Shown here: positions 15,916-24,634 of the stretch, piece after piece
Layout: every line of letters starts with the position of its first letter
How positions within the stretch are numbered: position 1 is the stretch's first letter
Assembly: GCF_014650675.1 (NCBI RefSeq)
Contig: NZ_BMVK01000016.1
Location: 1-64,000 of the forward strand
Source of the DNA: Streptomyces anulatus
GTDB taxonomy: Bacteria > Actinomycetota > Actinomycetes > Streptomycetales > Streptomycetaceae
DNA length: 64,000 nucleotides
Reading direction: 5' to 3'
Position numbers and translations under genes: made by a program
The notes under the pieces: generated by a model
Seen by the model: the letters and a program-made list of their open reading frames with translations, nothing else
Databases searched by the model: none
What the model was told of the DNA's origin: nothing

Positions 15916-16383
15916 CTACCCCCACTCCGCCACCACCTCGCCGTCCTCCTCCACCCCCGTCGGGCGGAAGCCCAGCGACGTGTACAGGTGCGCGGCGGCC
16001 TCGTTGGCCGGGGCGTAGGAGAGGCGCACCGCCGTGCCGTCCTCGCGGGTGGAGAGCCAGGAGGCCAGGGTCCGTACGGCGGCGCGGCCGATGCCGGTTC
16101 CCTGGTGGGCGGCGTCGATCAGCATGCCGCCGATCCAGTGCGAACCGTCCTCGTCCCGGGCCCACATGATGTGCCCGGCCACCTCGCCGCCCGTGCACAC
16201 GGCCAGCGAGGTCCAGGTGTCCTCGCGGCTGCTCAGCACCAGGTAGCGGGCGGCCAGGGCCGGGACCCAGTCGCGCTGGTCGTCGCGGGGCGCGCTGTCG
16301 GCGACCGCCCGCCAGTTGTCCGCGTCCACCTCGTGGAGGGTGACGGGGCGGCCGGTGCTGTCGGAGTGTCCGTGGTCGATCAT
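15916..16383 (-). CDS. GNAT family N-acetyltransferase
   Basis: The 155-aa protein shows the acetyl-CoA loop AAHQGTGIGRAAVRTL (Q/R-x-x-G-x-G/A) preceded by the strand IGGMLIDA, and the final helix-strand NEAAAHLYTSLGFRPTGV. The N-terminal VTLHEVDADNWRAV pattern is seen in the BltD/PaiA-like group that includes spermidine or diamine acetyltransferases, a loose comparison only. Start ATG 16383. It is transcribed in the same direction as the SDR gene, 41 bp downstream of it, so the three genes to 18.6 kb may form one operon. Confidence 0.87.
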   Translation of the reverse strand: MIDHGHSDSTGRPVTLHEVDADNWRAVADSAPRDDQRDWVPALAARYLVLSSREDTWTSLAVCTGGEVAGHIMWARDEDGSHWIGGMLIDAAHQGTGIGRAAVRTLASWLSTREDGTAVRLSYAPANEAAAHLYTSLGFRPTGVEEDGEVVAEWG

Positions 16384-16424
16384 CCGCGCAGGGTAGGCCC
16401 CCCGGGCGACGCTCGACCACGGAT

Positions 16425-17228
16425 TTACGGCTGCGTCATCGCCTGCCGGAAGCCCGTGTTCACCGCGAGGATCCCGCCGTCCACACGCAGCGTCGTCCCC
16501 GTGATCCAGGCGGCGTCGGTGGAGGCGAGGAACGCCACGGCGGACGCGATGTCCTCGGGGGTGCCGACGCGGCCCAGCGGGTAGAGGGCGGCGGCCCGCT
16601 CCAGTTCGGCGTCGCGGCCCGCCCACGCGTCGGTGCGGATCGTGCCGGGGGCGACCAGGTTGACGCGTACGCCGCGTGGTCCGGCGTGGCCCGCCAGCGT
16701 ACGGGTGAGGCTGGTCAGGCCCGCCTTGGCGGCGCTGTACGCGTGGCCGCCGAAGGACTGTTCGCCGTTGACCGAGCCGATGGTGACGATCGCGCCCCGG
16801 CCCGAGGCGACCAGGTGCGGCAGCGCGGCGCGGGCGCAGCGGAACGGGCCGGAGAGCGTGACGTCCAGGTCGCGTTCCCAGACCTCGTCCGTCTCGTCCT
16901 CGAAGAGCGGGGTGTCCTGGCCCGCCGCGTAGGCGTTGTTGACCAGGACGTCGAGCCGGCCGAAGGCGGCGACCGCGTGGGCGACGGCCGCCTCGACCGC
17001 CGCCCGGTCGGCCACGTCGCAGACGAGGGATTCGGCGGTGCCGCCCGCCTCGCGTATCGCCGCCGCCGTGTGGGCGGCGCGCTTCGCGTCCAGGTCGGTG
17101 ACGAGGACGGCGGCCCCTTCCGCCGCCAGGCGGCGGGCCGTCGCCGCTCCGATGCCCTGACCTGCGGCGGTGATCAGGACGCTGTATCCGGCGAACCGGG
17201 CCGGGGTCTGCGCGGGTGCTGGTGTCAT
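16425..17228 (-). CDS. SDR family oxidoreductase
   Basis: This classical short-chain dehydrogenase of 267 aa has the cofactor motif TAAGQGIGAA (TGxxxGxG-like, first Gly replaced by Ala), NNAYAAG, the catalytic Ser in IVTIGSVNG, and YSAAK. The C-terminal ITGTTLRVDGGILAVNTG is typical. It likely reduces or oxidises a carbonyl or alcohol with NAD(P)H. Its start overlaps the stop of the upstream serine hydrolase by 4 nt (ATGA), so they are coupled. The substrate is not predictable. Confidence 0.9.
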   Translation of the reverse strand: MTPAPAQTPARFAGYSVLITAAGQGIGAATARRLAAEGAAVLVTDLDAKRAAHTAAAIREAGGTAESLVCDVADRAAVEAAVAHAVAAFGRLDVLVNNAYAAGQDTPLFEDETDEVWERDLDVTLSGPFRCARAALPHLVASGRGAIVTIGSVNGEQSFGGHAYSAAKAGLTSLTRTLAGHAGPRGVRVNLVAPGTIRTDAWAGRDAELERAAALYPLGRVGTPEDIASAVAFLASTDAAWITGTTLRVDGGILAVNTGFRQAMTQP

Positions 17229-18583
17229 AGCGCCGACCGTACTGCCCTGACCAGGGCCTGGGCACGGGGGTCGGCGGTAACTCCCTTCTGGAGTCCGTTG
17301 GTGACATAGCCCAGCGCGATGCCGGACTCGGGGTCGGCGAAGCCGAGGGAGCCGCCGCGTCCCGGGTGGCCGAAGGAGCCGGGGCCCAGCAGCGGTGCCG
17401 CCGGGCCGTGCAGCATGTAGCCCAGGCCGAAGCGGGTGTTGACGACCAGCACCCGGTCCGGGCCCGCCGACTCCTCCGTGCGGGCCAGCGTGAGCGTGGC
17501 GGGGGCGAACAGGCGGCGGTGGCCGTCGACGGGCCCGATCATCGCGGCGTAGCAGCGGGCCAGACCCCGGGCGGTCGCGATGCCGCCCGAGGCGGGGAGT
17601 TCGGCCGCGCGGTAGGCGGGGTCGTTCTCGTCGGGGAACGGGTCGATCGCGCCGAACGCCCTGCGGGTGAGGGAGTCCGGGTCGCGGTAGGCCTCGACGA
17701 CGGAGCGTTTGGCACGTACGCGCAGGGCGCCCGAGGCGGTGCCCGTGGCCGGGGGCTCCACGGGACCGATGCGGCCGATGCGGTGGGCCTCGTCGGCGGG
17801 GAGCCCGAACCAGAAGTCGAGGCCGAGCGGACGGGCGATCTCCTCGGCGATCCAGCGGCCGATGGTGCGGCCGGTGGCACGGCGGACCAGTTCGCCGATC
17901 AGCCAGCTGTAGGTCTGGGCGTGGTAGCCGTGGTCGGTGCCGGGCTCCCACTGCGGGCGCTGGGCGGCGACGGCGGCGGGCCCGGAGACCCCGTCGGCGG
18001 CCTCGGCGGGTGTGAGGGGGGTGTCCAGGGCGGGGACGCCGGCCCGGTGGGCGAGGAGGTCCCGGACGAGGACGCGTTCCTTGCCGTTCGTCTTGAACTC
18101 CGGCCAGTAGGTGGAGACCGGGGCGTCCAGGTCGACCTGCCCGCGCTGGTGGAGCAGCAGGGGGACGGCGGCGGCGATGCCCTTGCCCGCCGAGCGGACG
18201 ATCTGGACGGTGTCGACGGCCCATGGTTCGACGCCGTCGACGTCTCTCGTACCGGCCCACAGGTCGACGACCTTGCGCCCGTGGCGGTAGACGGCGACGG
18301 CCGCGCCGCGCTCACCGCGCTGCTCGAAGTTACGGACGAACGCGTCCGCGACCGCTTCGAACCCGGGCGCGACCGTGCCCCGTACGTCCACATCCACGTT
18401 GCTCACGCTCGTGGTGACGGCCTCGGTCACCCCGGCCCCGGTCGCGGCCACGGTTCCGGCCGTGGACCCTGTCCCGGTCGTTTCCGTGCCTGTTTCGGAC
18501 CCCTTGCCTGGCTCCGCTCCCGTGCCTGATCCCGATTCCGCTTCCGCGCCCGCCGTCGTGCTCACTCCCGCGCTCCCGCTCAT
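17225..18583 (-). CDS. Class C beta-lactamase-fold serine hydrolase (EstB-like)
   Basis: The catalytic core runs from about residue 65 (GTVAPGFEAVADAFVRNF). It includes S-x-x-K in VRSAGKGIAAAV, the Tyr-x-x motif in YHAQTYSWLIGELV, and a late GHPGRGGSLGFAD in place of KTG. This is the EstB-type esterase / beta-lactamase family VIII pattern. The first 60 residues are a low-complexity Gly/Thr/Ser/Glu stretch of doubtful reality, so the true start may lie further downstream. Met 18583 was chosen as the best-placed ATG. It lies upstream of, and is coupled to, the SDR gene. Confidence 0.8.
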   Translation of the reverse strand: MSGSAGVSTTAGAEAESGSGTGAEPGKGSETGTETTGTGSTAGTVAATGAGVTEAVTTSVSNVDVDVRGTVAPGFEAVADAFVRNFEQRGERGAAVAVYRHGRKVVDLWAGTRDVDGVEPWAVDTVQIVRSAGKGIAAAVPLLLHQRGQVDLDAPVSTYWPEFKTNGKERVLVRDLLAHRAGVPALDTPLTPAEAADGVSGPAAVAAQRPQWEPGTDHGYHAQTYSWLIGELVRRATGRTIGRWIAEEIARPLGLDFWFGLPADEAHRIGRIGPVEPPATGTASGALRVRAKRSVVEAYRDPDSLTRRAFGAIDPFPDENDPAYRAAELPASGGIATARGLARCYAAMIGPVDGHRRLFAPATLTLARTEESAGPDRVLVVNTRFGLGYMLHGPAAPLLGPGSFGHPGRGGSLGFADPESGIALGYVTNGLQKGVTADPRAQALVRAVRSAL

Positions 18584-18656
18584 CCCCCCATGGTGCACGT
18601 CCCGGCGGGGTGTTCGGGGGGCGGGTCACCGTGACCACCGGGCTGTCACGACCTGT

Positions 18657-19457
18657 TTACGCCGACGGAATGCTGACGGAGCGCGGGTCGAAGCCGAACG
18701 GCAGCTCCAGCCGGTGGGAACGCATCAGCTTCTCGTCGCAGAGGAGGTCCTGCGTACGGTCGTCGGCGGCGATGACCCCCTCGCTGAGGATGACGGCGCG
18801 CGGGCAGAGCTCCAGGGCGTACGGCAGATCGTGGGTGACCATCAGCACGGTGACGTCCAAGGAGCGCAGGATATCGGCCAGTTCGCGGCGGGATGCCGGG
18901 TCCAGGTTGGACGAGGGTTCGTCCAGGACGAGGATCTCCGGCTCCATCGCGAGGACGGTGGCCACGGCGACACGGCGACGCTGCCCGAAGGAGAGGTGGT
19001 GCGGCGGCCGGGCGGCGTACTCCTCCATGCCGACCTGCTTCAGCGCGCCCAGGACCCGCTCCTCCAGCTCCGGGCCGCGCAGTCCGGCGGTGGCCGGGCC
19101 GAACGCGACGTCCTCGCGGACGGTGGGCATGAACAACTGGTCGTCGGGGTCCTGGAAGACGATGCCGACCCGGCGGCGGATCTCGGCCAGATTCCGTTTG
19201 GCGACCGGGAGTCCGGCGACCCGCACCGTGCCCGAGCCGGCGTCCAGGATGCCGTTGAGGTGCAGGACGAGCGTGGTCTTGCCCGCCCCGTTGGGGCCGA
19301 GGAGAGCGACGCGTTCGCCGCGGCAGACGGTCAGGTTCACCCCGAAGAGGGCCTGGTGGCCGTCGGGGTAGGCGTAGGCCAGGCCGCTGACTTCGAGCGA
19401 CGGGGCGTCATCCGTGAAGGGTTCCGTGGATTCCGTGGAGGAGGTCACAGGGTCCAT
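18657..19457 (-). CDS. cbiO: Cobalt ECF transporter ATPase (CbiO-like)
   Basis: The 266-aa ABC ATPase has Walker A GPNGAGKT, Q-loop FQDPDDQLF, the Asp-rich signature HHLSFGQRRRVAVAT, Walker B ILVLDEPSSNLDP and switch His in MVTHDL. The DPDDQLF Q-loop is typical of ECF-type cobalt/nickel transporters. It powers the CbiMN-CbiQ import complex. It overlaps cbiQ by 13 nt as the last gene of the operon. Substrate preference for Co over Ni cannot be read from the ATPase. Confidence 0.92.
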   Translation of the reverse strand: MDPVTSSTESTEPFTDDAPSLEVSGLAYAYPDGHQALFGVNLTVCRGERVALLGPNGAGKTTLVLHLNGILDAGSGTVRVAGLPVAKRNLAEIRRRVGIVFQDPDDQLFMPTVREDVAFGPATAGLRGPELEERVLGALKQVGMEEYAARPPHHLSFGQRRRVAVATVLAMEPEILVLDEPSSNLDPASRRELADILRSLDVTVLMVTHDLPYALELCPRAVILSEGVIAADDRTQDLLCDEKLMRSHRLELPFGFDPRSVSIPSA

Positions 19458-20206
19458 CCCAACAGACAGACGGCGAGGGCGAGGGCGGGGAGGGCCGCCG
19501 CGTACGCCCACTGGGTGCGGGTGGCGGTCGCCTCGTCGATGACGGGCATGGCGCCGGTGTAGCCGCGGCTGACCATGGCGAGGTGAACGCGTTCGCCGCG
19601 TTCGTAGGAGCGGATGAACAGGGCGCCCGCCGAGGCCGCGAGCACCCGCCACTGCCGTACGCCGCGCGCCTCGAAGCCCCGGGAGCGGCGGGCGATCGAC
19701 ATGCGTCGCATCTCGTCGGTGACGACGTCCCCGTACCGGATCATGAACGAGGCGATCTGCACGAGCAGCGGCGGCAGCTTGAGGCGCTGGAGGCCGAGCA
19801 GGACGGCGCGCAGTTCGGTGGTGGATGCCAGCAGCACCGAGGCGGCGACGCCGAGGGTGGCTTTGGCCAGGACGTTCCACGCGCCCCAGAGGCCGGGCAC
19901 GCTGACGGAGACGCCGAGCACACTCGTCTGCTCGCCCGGCACCACGAAGGGCATGAGCAGGGCGAACGCGACGAACGGCACCTCGACGACGAGCCGCTTC
20001 AGCAGGAAGCCGGCGGGGACGCGGGCCACGGCGGCGACGGCGGCCAGCAGCGCCGCGTACAGCCCGAAGGCCCACATCGCCTCGCGCGGGGTGGAGACGA
20101 CCACGAGGACGAAGCAGAAGACGGCGGCGAGCTTGCAGTGCGGGGGCAGGTCGTGGACCGGCGAGTGTCCGTGCCGGTAGAGCTTGTGGGCGTGGCCCGC
20201 GCCCAT
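19445..20206 (-). CDS. cbiQ: Cobalt ECF transporter transmembrane T-component (CbiQ-like)
   Basis: The 253-aa protein has five or six membrane helices and the ECF-T hallmark coupling motifs with two Ala-Arg-Gly-like boxes: SIARRSRGFEARGVRQ and MVSRGYTGAMP. The N-terminus is His-rich (GAGHAHKLYRHGHSPVHDLP), typical of CbiQ. It joins CbiM to the ATPase. It sits between cbiMN and cbiO with a 1-bp gap to the former and a 13-nt overlap with the latter. Confidence 0.92.
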   Translation of the reverse strand: MGAGHAHKLYRHGHSPVHDLPPHCKLAAVFCFVLVVVSTPREAMWAFGLYAALLAAVAAVARVPAGFLLKRLVVEVPFVAFALLMPFVVPGEQTSVLGVSVSVPGLWGAWNVLAKATLGVAASVLLASTTELRAVLLGLQRLKLPPLLVQIASFMIRYGDVVTDEMRRMSIARRSRGFEARGVRQWRVLAASAGALFIRSYERGERVHLAMVSRGYTGAMPVIDEATATRTQWAYAAALPALALAVCLLGWTL

Positions 20207-20207
20207 G

Positions 20208-21347
20208 TCAGACGTGCCCGTGATCGCTGTCGCGGTCGTTGTCGCGGTCGCGGTCGCGGTCGTTGCCGCTGTCGCGGTCGCGGTCGTGGTCGTGGTCGTG
20301 GTCGTGGGAAACGGTGCCGTGATCGTCCTCGTGGCGGCGGCGGACCACCCAGAACACGCCGGTACCGACGACGACGGTGGCGCTGACGCCGATCACTCCG
20401 GCGAGACCGCCGGAGAGGCGGGCGTTCGCGATGTCCCCGACGCCGTAGTCGGCGAGCGGGGAGTCGGCGGCACCGTGCTCCTCGGCCTTCTCGTCGATGC
20501 CCTGGTCGGCGGCGACCCTCTCCAGGCCGTCCGGGTCGGCGGAGGCGTAGAAGGAGACGACCCCGGCGAGCAGGAACGCGGAGACCAGCCCGGTGATCCA
20601 GAACCCGCGGGTGGAACGGGCGGCGCCCGCCGGTTCGGGGTCGCGGGTGGCGGCGGGGGCGTCGACCAGTTCGCCGTCGATGCGGAGCTTGAGAGGGGCG
20701 GCGATCCCGCTGACGCCGTGGACCAGGTCGGGGCGCACGGCCAGGACCGCGCCCACGGTCAGCGCGGTGATGACCGCCTCGCCGATGCCGATCAGGGTGT
20801 GCACGCCGACCATGGCCGTGAAGACCTTGCCGATCGGGATGTCGGTGGTGCCGCCGATCCAGTAGAGCAGCGTGAAGGCGGCGGCCGCGGCCGGTACGGA
20901 GACCAGGGCGGCGACGAAGGCGGAGACGGTGGCCGACCGGCGGGTGCTCGGGAGCACCCCGGTCAGCAGCCGGAACAGGCCGTACGCGACGAGGACGGTG
21001 ACCACGCCCATGACGGTGACGTTGACGCCGAGGGCGGTGAGACCGCCGTCGGCGAAGAAGATGCCCTGCATCAGCAGGACCACCGCGACGCAGAGCACCC
21101 CCGTGTAGGGCCCGACCAGGATCGCGGCCAGCGCCCCGCCCATGAGATGCCCGCTGGTGCCGGCCGCGACGGGGAAGTTCAGCATCTGCACGGCGAAGAT
21201 GAAGGCGGCGACGAGCCCCGCGAGCGGGGCGGTGCGCTCGTCCAGCTCACGGCGCGCGCCGCGCAGGCTGACGGCTACCGCGCCGGCGGCGACCACCCCG
21301 GCGGCCACGGAGACAGGTGCATCGATGAAACCATCGGGTACATGCAT
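20208..21347 (-). CDS. cbiM: CbiM-CbiN (PDGLE) fusion, substrate-binding membrane component
   Basis: The N-terminus reads MHVPDGFIDAPVSV; the Met-His start is the metal-binding site of CbiM. About 230 residues of CbiM (HLMGGALAAILVGPYTG) are fused to a PDGLE/CbiN domain (SADPDGLERVAADQGIDEKA) and a final helix. The protein ends in a highly repetitive Asp/Arg/His tail (HDHDHDHDRDRD, NDRDRDRDND, DHGHV) of about 32 residues. The start at 21347 leaves the essential His at position 2. I see no cobalamin riboswitch in the 211-bp leader shared with the divergent ssgE-like gene. Confidence 0.92.
   Translation of the reverse strand: MHVPDGFIDAPVSVAAGVVAAGAVAVSLRGARRELDERTAPLAGLVAAFIFAVQMLNFPVAAGTSGHLMGGALAAILVGPYTGVLCVAVVLLMQGIFFADGGLTALGVNVTVMGVVTVLVAYGLFRLLTGVLPSTRRSATVSAFVAALVSVPAAAAAFTLLYWIGGTTDIPIGKVFTAMVGVHTLIGIGEAVITALTVGAVLAVRPDLVHGVSGIAAPLKLRIDGELVDAPAATRDPEPAGAARSTRGFWITGLVSAFLLAGVVSFYASADPDGLERVAADQGIDEKAEEHGAADSPLADYGVGDIANARLSGGLAGVIGVSATVVVGTGVFWVVRRRHEDDHGTVSHDHDHDHDRDRDSGNDRDRDRDNDRDSDHGHV
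20212..20315. repeat. Hexamer-like low-complexity tract encoding the His/Asp/Arg tail
   Basis: The stretch is built of 6-bp units of the GTCGCG / GTCGTG / GTCGTT type and encodes the charged tail of the CbiM-CbiN fusion. Slippage in this tract would change tail length in 2-residue steps without breaking the frame. Confidence 0.8.
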
Positions 21348-21558
21348 GGGAGGCTCCGCTTCCTGCGGGGTCCGCACGGTCTCCACGCCCATGCGGACGA
21401 GGTCCTGCGGGCGGGGTCATGAACCCATCAATAATAGTGCCCTCCTGCGAACCATGCGCAAGAGCAGAAGCCCAGCAGGTGGACCGTGCTCACCGCGCCG
21501 CTTCCGCAAAATATGGGACATTAGAGGGCAGAGCTACACATACAGGAGGAGCCGGCCC

Positions 21559-21975
21559 ATGTCCCCCGTGATCGAAGTACATGCCCGTGCCCGGCTCATC
21601 ACCGATGGCCCCCTGACCCGCCCGGTCCCCGTCGACCTGCGTTACGACCCGGCCGACGACCGGCGCACCGTCCACATCGGACTGCCCGACGGCACCGACT
21701 GGGCATTCGGCCGCGACCTCCTGGAACGCGGCCTGCGCACCCCGATCGAGCGCGGCGACGTCCGCGTCTGGCCGTGCGGCCGTACGCAGCTGATCGTGGA
21801 GCTGCACTCGACCGACGGGGTCGAGGTGTTCCAGTTCGAGATCCGGACGCTGACCCGCTTCCTCGCCCGCACCCGCGCGCAGACACCGACCGCGCAGCCG
21901 GAGGCCGGCCGGGAGCCGAAGCCCCCGTCCCGCACCACCCGCCCGGAGCGGGGCGCCCAGCCCGCCCGCGGCTGA
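21559..21975 (+). CDS. ssgE: SsgA-like sporulation/cell-division regulator, probably SsgE
   Basis: The 138-aa protein matches the SsgA-like family (SALP): LRYDPADDRRTVHIGLPDGTDWAFGRDLL, then GDVRVWPCGR and IRTLTRFLART. The last 40 residues are a disordered Pro/Arg tail. SALPs occur only in sporulating actinomycetes and steer septum placement and wall autolysis. SsgE acts on spore separation. The subtype call rests on remembered position (SCO3158 near a PBP gene), not on alignment. A strong AGGAGGA RBS precedes ATG 21559. It is divergent from cbiM. Confidence 0.82.
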   Translation: MSPVIEVHARARLITDGPLTRPVPVDLRYDPADDRRTVHIGLPDGTDWAFGRDLLERGLRTPIERGDVRVWPCGRTQLIVELHSTDGVEVFQFEIRTLTRFLARTRAQTPTAQPEAGREPKPPSRTTRPERGAQPARG

Positions 21976-21983
21976 AGCACCGC

Positions 21984-22763
21984 CTACGCGCGCCCCGGAC
22001 CCGGCCCGGCAGGGCCGCCCGGGGCCGTTGTCGCAGCCGGGTCCGACGTCGCCCCCGATGTCGTGTGGAGGATCTCGCGAGCCTGCTCCGCCGCGCGCGC
22101 TATGCCTTCGGAGACGAAGTCGAGGAAGCGGGCGACGTTCTCCATGCGGACGGCGGCCGGAGTGCCGGGGCCGAGGATGTCCACGCCCTGCCGCGCCGTC
22201 TCGACGAGCTGGGCGGTGGCCCGGGCGCTCACCATCATCGACTGGTACCAGATGTCGTCGTCGACGATGTAGCGCTCACGACGGCGTTCGTCACGCTCCC
22301 GCCGGACCATGCCCTGGCTTTCGAGGAACGCGATCGCCTTGGAGATGGACGCCGGGCTGACCTGGAGGCGCTGGGCCAGCTCAGGTGCGGTGAGGCTGCC
22401 GGAGTCGGTGAGAGTGAGACAGGACAGCACCCGGGACATCATCAGGGGCATGCCCGACGCCATGACGACGGTGGTGAACTGCTCCTCGTACTCCCGCACG
22501 GCCTCCGCGTCGCGCCCGTAGGGCTGCGCCGAGTCCTGCGCCTCCCGGGGGGCGGCCTGCTTCCGCCGGTGCGCACGGCGTTCGGTGGCGCGATGGGCGA
22601 GATCGGCGCGGTAGGCGGTGGGGCCGCCGTTGCGCATCACCTCACGCGTGATGGTCGAGGTCGGACGGTCCAGGCGTCGGGCGATCTCCGCGTAGGCGAG
22701 GCCGTCGGCCAGCCCCAGCGCGATCTGCTGACGTTCCTGCTGAGTGAGCCTGCCTCCCGGCAT
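21984..22763 (-). CDS. GbsR/MarR-type regulator with IS30-like N-terminal helix-turn-helix
   Basis: Two DNA-binding parts are visible in 259 aa. Residues 5-45 (RLTQQERQQIALGLADGLAY, RRLDRPTSTITREVMRNGG) match the HTH_38 of IS30-family transposases. Residues 95-190 are a MarR/GbsR winged helix (LTAPELAQRLQVSPASISKA, GMVRRERDERRRERY), followed by a helical dimer region. It is divergent from the DUF4097-ABC operon across a 223-bp gap with several TTGCAACG sites. Repression of that operon is the obvious inference. Confidence 0.85.
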   Translation of the reverse strand: MPGGRLTQQERQQIALGLADGLAYAEIARRLDRPTSTITREVMRNGGPTAYRADLAHRATERRAHRRKQAAPREAQDSAQPYGRDAEAVREYEEQFTTVVMASGMPLMMSRVLSCLTLTDSGSLTAPELAQRLQVSPASISKAIAFLESQGMVRRERDERRRERYIVDDDIWYQSMMVSARATAQLVETARQGVDILGPGTPAAVRMENVARFLDFVSEGIARAAEQAREILHTTSGATSDPAATTAPGGPAGPGPGRA

Positions 22764-22819
22764 CGCGGTTCTCCTTCGTGGTCCACGGAGTCCCCACTAT
22801 AGCGTTCACCCTCACCTTA

Positions 22820-22949
22820 TTGCAACGTAGCACTATCTGACGTTGCGTTAAGCCCGAAGGGCATTGCAACGAAACCAGTGCCTTGACCTGGGAACATAGA
22901 GATTGCTTGCAACGAACCTGTTGAGCAATCCGTAAAGGCAACGTAGCTT
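22820..22949. promoter_or_regulatory. Repeated TTGCAACG operator sites and promoter for the DUF4097-ABC operon
   Basis: TTGCAACG occurs at 22820, 22864 and 22907, with a near copy GGCAACG at 22937 and an inverted CGTTGC at 22841. A plausible promoter is TTGAGC (22921-22926) with TAGCTT (22944-22949), spacer 17 bp. Its -10 hexamer directly follows the GGCAACG copy, so regulator binding would block it. The sites lie in unusually AT-rich DNA between the GbsR-type gene and the operon. Confidence 0.65.
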
Positions 22950-22986
22950 TTCTCTCATCGGAAACGACGAGCGCAAGGAGAGCACG

Positions 22987-23649
22987 ATGCAGAAGTTCGA
23001 CACCACCGCCCCGGTCACCGCCGTCCTGGACATCCCCGCCGGGCGCATCCAGTTCATCGCCGCCGACCGGGCCGACACCACGGTCGAGGTCCGGCCCGCC
23101 GACGCCTCCAGGAGCCGGGACGTGAAGGCCGCGGAGCGGATCGAGGTCGCCTACGGCGACGGCGTCCTGCGCATCGCGGCCCAGGCGGCCGAGAACCGGG
23201 TCAGCGGCTCCGGCTCCGTCGAGGTGACCGTCCAACTGCCCGCCGGGTCCCACGTCGAGGCGCACGCGGCCGCCGCCGAACTCCGCGGCGTAGGACGGCT
23301 CGGTGACGTCGCCTTCGACGGCGCCTACCGCCGGATCAAGATCGACGAGGCGGCGAGCGTCCGCCTCACCGCGATCGAGGGCGACGTCGAGATCGGCCGG
23401 CTGGGCGGTCCCTCGGAGATCAGCACCGCACGGGGCGACATCCGGATCGCCGAAGCCGCACGCGGCACGGTCGTGCTGCACACCCGGTCCGGCGACATCT
23501 CGGTCACCGCCGCCGCCGGAGTCTCGGCCGCCCTGGACGCCGGCACCGCCCACGGCCGCGTCAGCAACGCCCTCAGGAACAACGGCACCGCCGAACTCGA
23601 CATCCGCGCCACCACGTCCCACGGCGACATCGCCGCCCGCAGTCTCTGA
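22987..23649 (+). CDS. DUF4097 family beta-helix protein
   Basis: The 220-aa protein is built of short beta-strand repeats such as IEGDVEIGRLGGPSEISTA and HTRSGDISVTA. This is the DUF4097 pattern of a putative right-handed parallel beta-helix or adhesin-like fold. There is no signal peptide or membrane segment. It is the first gene of an operon with an ABC exporter (31 bp to the ATPase) under a dedicated GbsR-type regulator, the arrangement common in Streptomyces. Function unknown; it may act as a scaffold or sensor for the exporter. RBS AAGGAG. Confidence 0.85.
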   Translation: MQKFDTTAPVTAVLDIPAGRIQFIAADRADTTVEVRPADASRSRDVKAAERIEVAYGDGVLRIAAQAAENRVSGSGSVEVTVQLPAGSHVEAHAAAAELRGVGRLGDVAFDGAYRRIKIDEAASVRLTAIEGDVEIGRLGGPSEISTARGDIRIAEAARGTVVLHTRSGDISVTAAAGVSAALDAGTAHGRVSNALRNNGTAELDIRATTSHGDIAARSL

Positions 23650-23680
23650 CCTGCCCCACACCCTCGGAGGAGCAACGATC

Positions 23681-24634
23681 ATGACCCATCCGGCCATCGC
23701 GGCGAACGGGCTGCGGAAGTCCTACGGAGACAAGGCCGTCCTGGACGGCATCGACCTGGCCGTCCCGGCCGGCACGGTCTTCGCCCTGCTCGGCCCCAAC
23801 GGGGCGGGCAAGACCACCGTCGTCAAGATTCTCTCCACCCTCATCTCCCCCGGCGCCGACTCCGGCGAGATCCGCGTCGGCGGCCACGACCTCGCCACCG
23901 ACCCGCAGGCGATCCGCGCCACGATCGGCGTCACCGGACAGTTCTCCGCCGTCGACGGCCTGATCACCGGAGAGGAGAACATGCTCCTCATGGCCGACCT
24001 CCACCACCTGTCCAAGCGCGAGGGGCGGCGGGTCGCCGCCGAACTCCTGGAACGGTTCGACCTGGTGGACGCCGCGAAGAAGCCCGCATCCACCTACTCC
24101 GGCGGCATGAAGCGCCGCCTCGACATCGCGATGACCCTGGTCGGCTCCCCGCGCATCATCTTCCTCGACGAACCGACCACCGGACTCGACCCCCGCTCCC
24201 GCCACACCATGTGGGGCATCATCCGCAACCTCGTCTCCGACGGCGTCACCGTCTTCCTCACCACGCAGTACCTGGAAGAGGCCGACGAACTCGCCGACCG
24301 CATCGCCGTCCTCAACAACGGGAAGATCGCCGCCGAAGGAAGCGCCGAGGAGCTCAAGCGACTCATCCCGGGCGGGCACATCCGGCTCCGCTTCACCGAC
24401 CCCGACGCCTACCGGAGCGCCGCCGGCGCTCTGCGCGAGGTGACCCGGGACGACGAGGCCCTCGCGCTGCGGATACCCAGCGACGGCAGCCAGCGCGAAC
24501 TGCGCTCCATCCTCGACCAGTTGGAATCGTCCGCCATCGAGGCCGACGAGCTGACCGTGCACACCCCCGACCTCGACGACGTGTTCTTCGCCCTCACCGG
24601 CAACGACGACCAGCCCAAGGAGACTGTCCGATGA
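23681..24634 (+). CDS. DrrA-type ABC exporter ATPase
   Basis: The 317-aa ABC ATPase has Walker A GPNGAGKT, signature YSGGMKRRLDIA, Walker B RIIFLDEPTTGLDP and the switch region TQYLEEADELADR (Gln in place of the usual His). This follows the daunorubicin-resistance DrrA family. The C-terminal DDVFFALTGND is also DrrA-like. It energises the DrrB-like permease encoded next, with which it shares a 4-nt ATGA overlap. RBS GGAGGA. The substrate is unknown; it probably exports a hydrophobic compound. Confidence 0.93.
   Translation: MTHPAIAANGLRKSYGDKAVLDGIDLAVPAGTVFALLGPNGAGKTTVVKILSTLISPGADSGEIRVGGHDLATDPQAIRATIGVTGQFSAVDGLITGEENMLLMADLHHLSKREGRRVAAELLERFDLVDAAKKPASTYSGGMKRRLDIAMTLVGSPRIIFLDEPTTGLDPRSRHTMWGIIRNLVSDGVTVFLTTQYLEEADELADRIAVLNNGKIAAEGSAEELKRLIPGGHIRLRFTDPDAYRSAAGALREVTRDDEALALRIPSDGSQRELRSILDQLESSAIEADELTVHTPDLDDVFFALTGNDDQPKETVR

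Noticed and set aside
21348..21558. Cobalamin riboswitch in front of cbiM
   Set aside because: No GCCACTG-type B12 box or the paired elements could be found by eye in the leader; a covariance search would be decisive.
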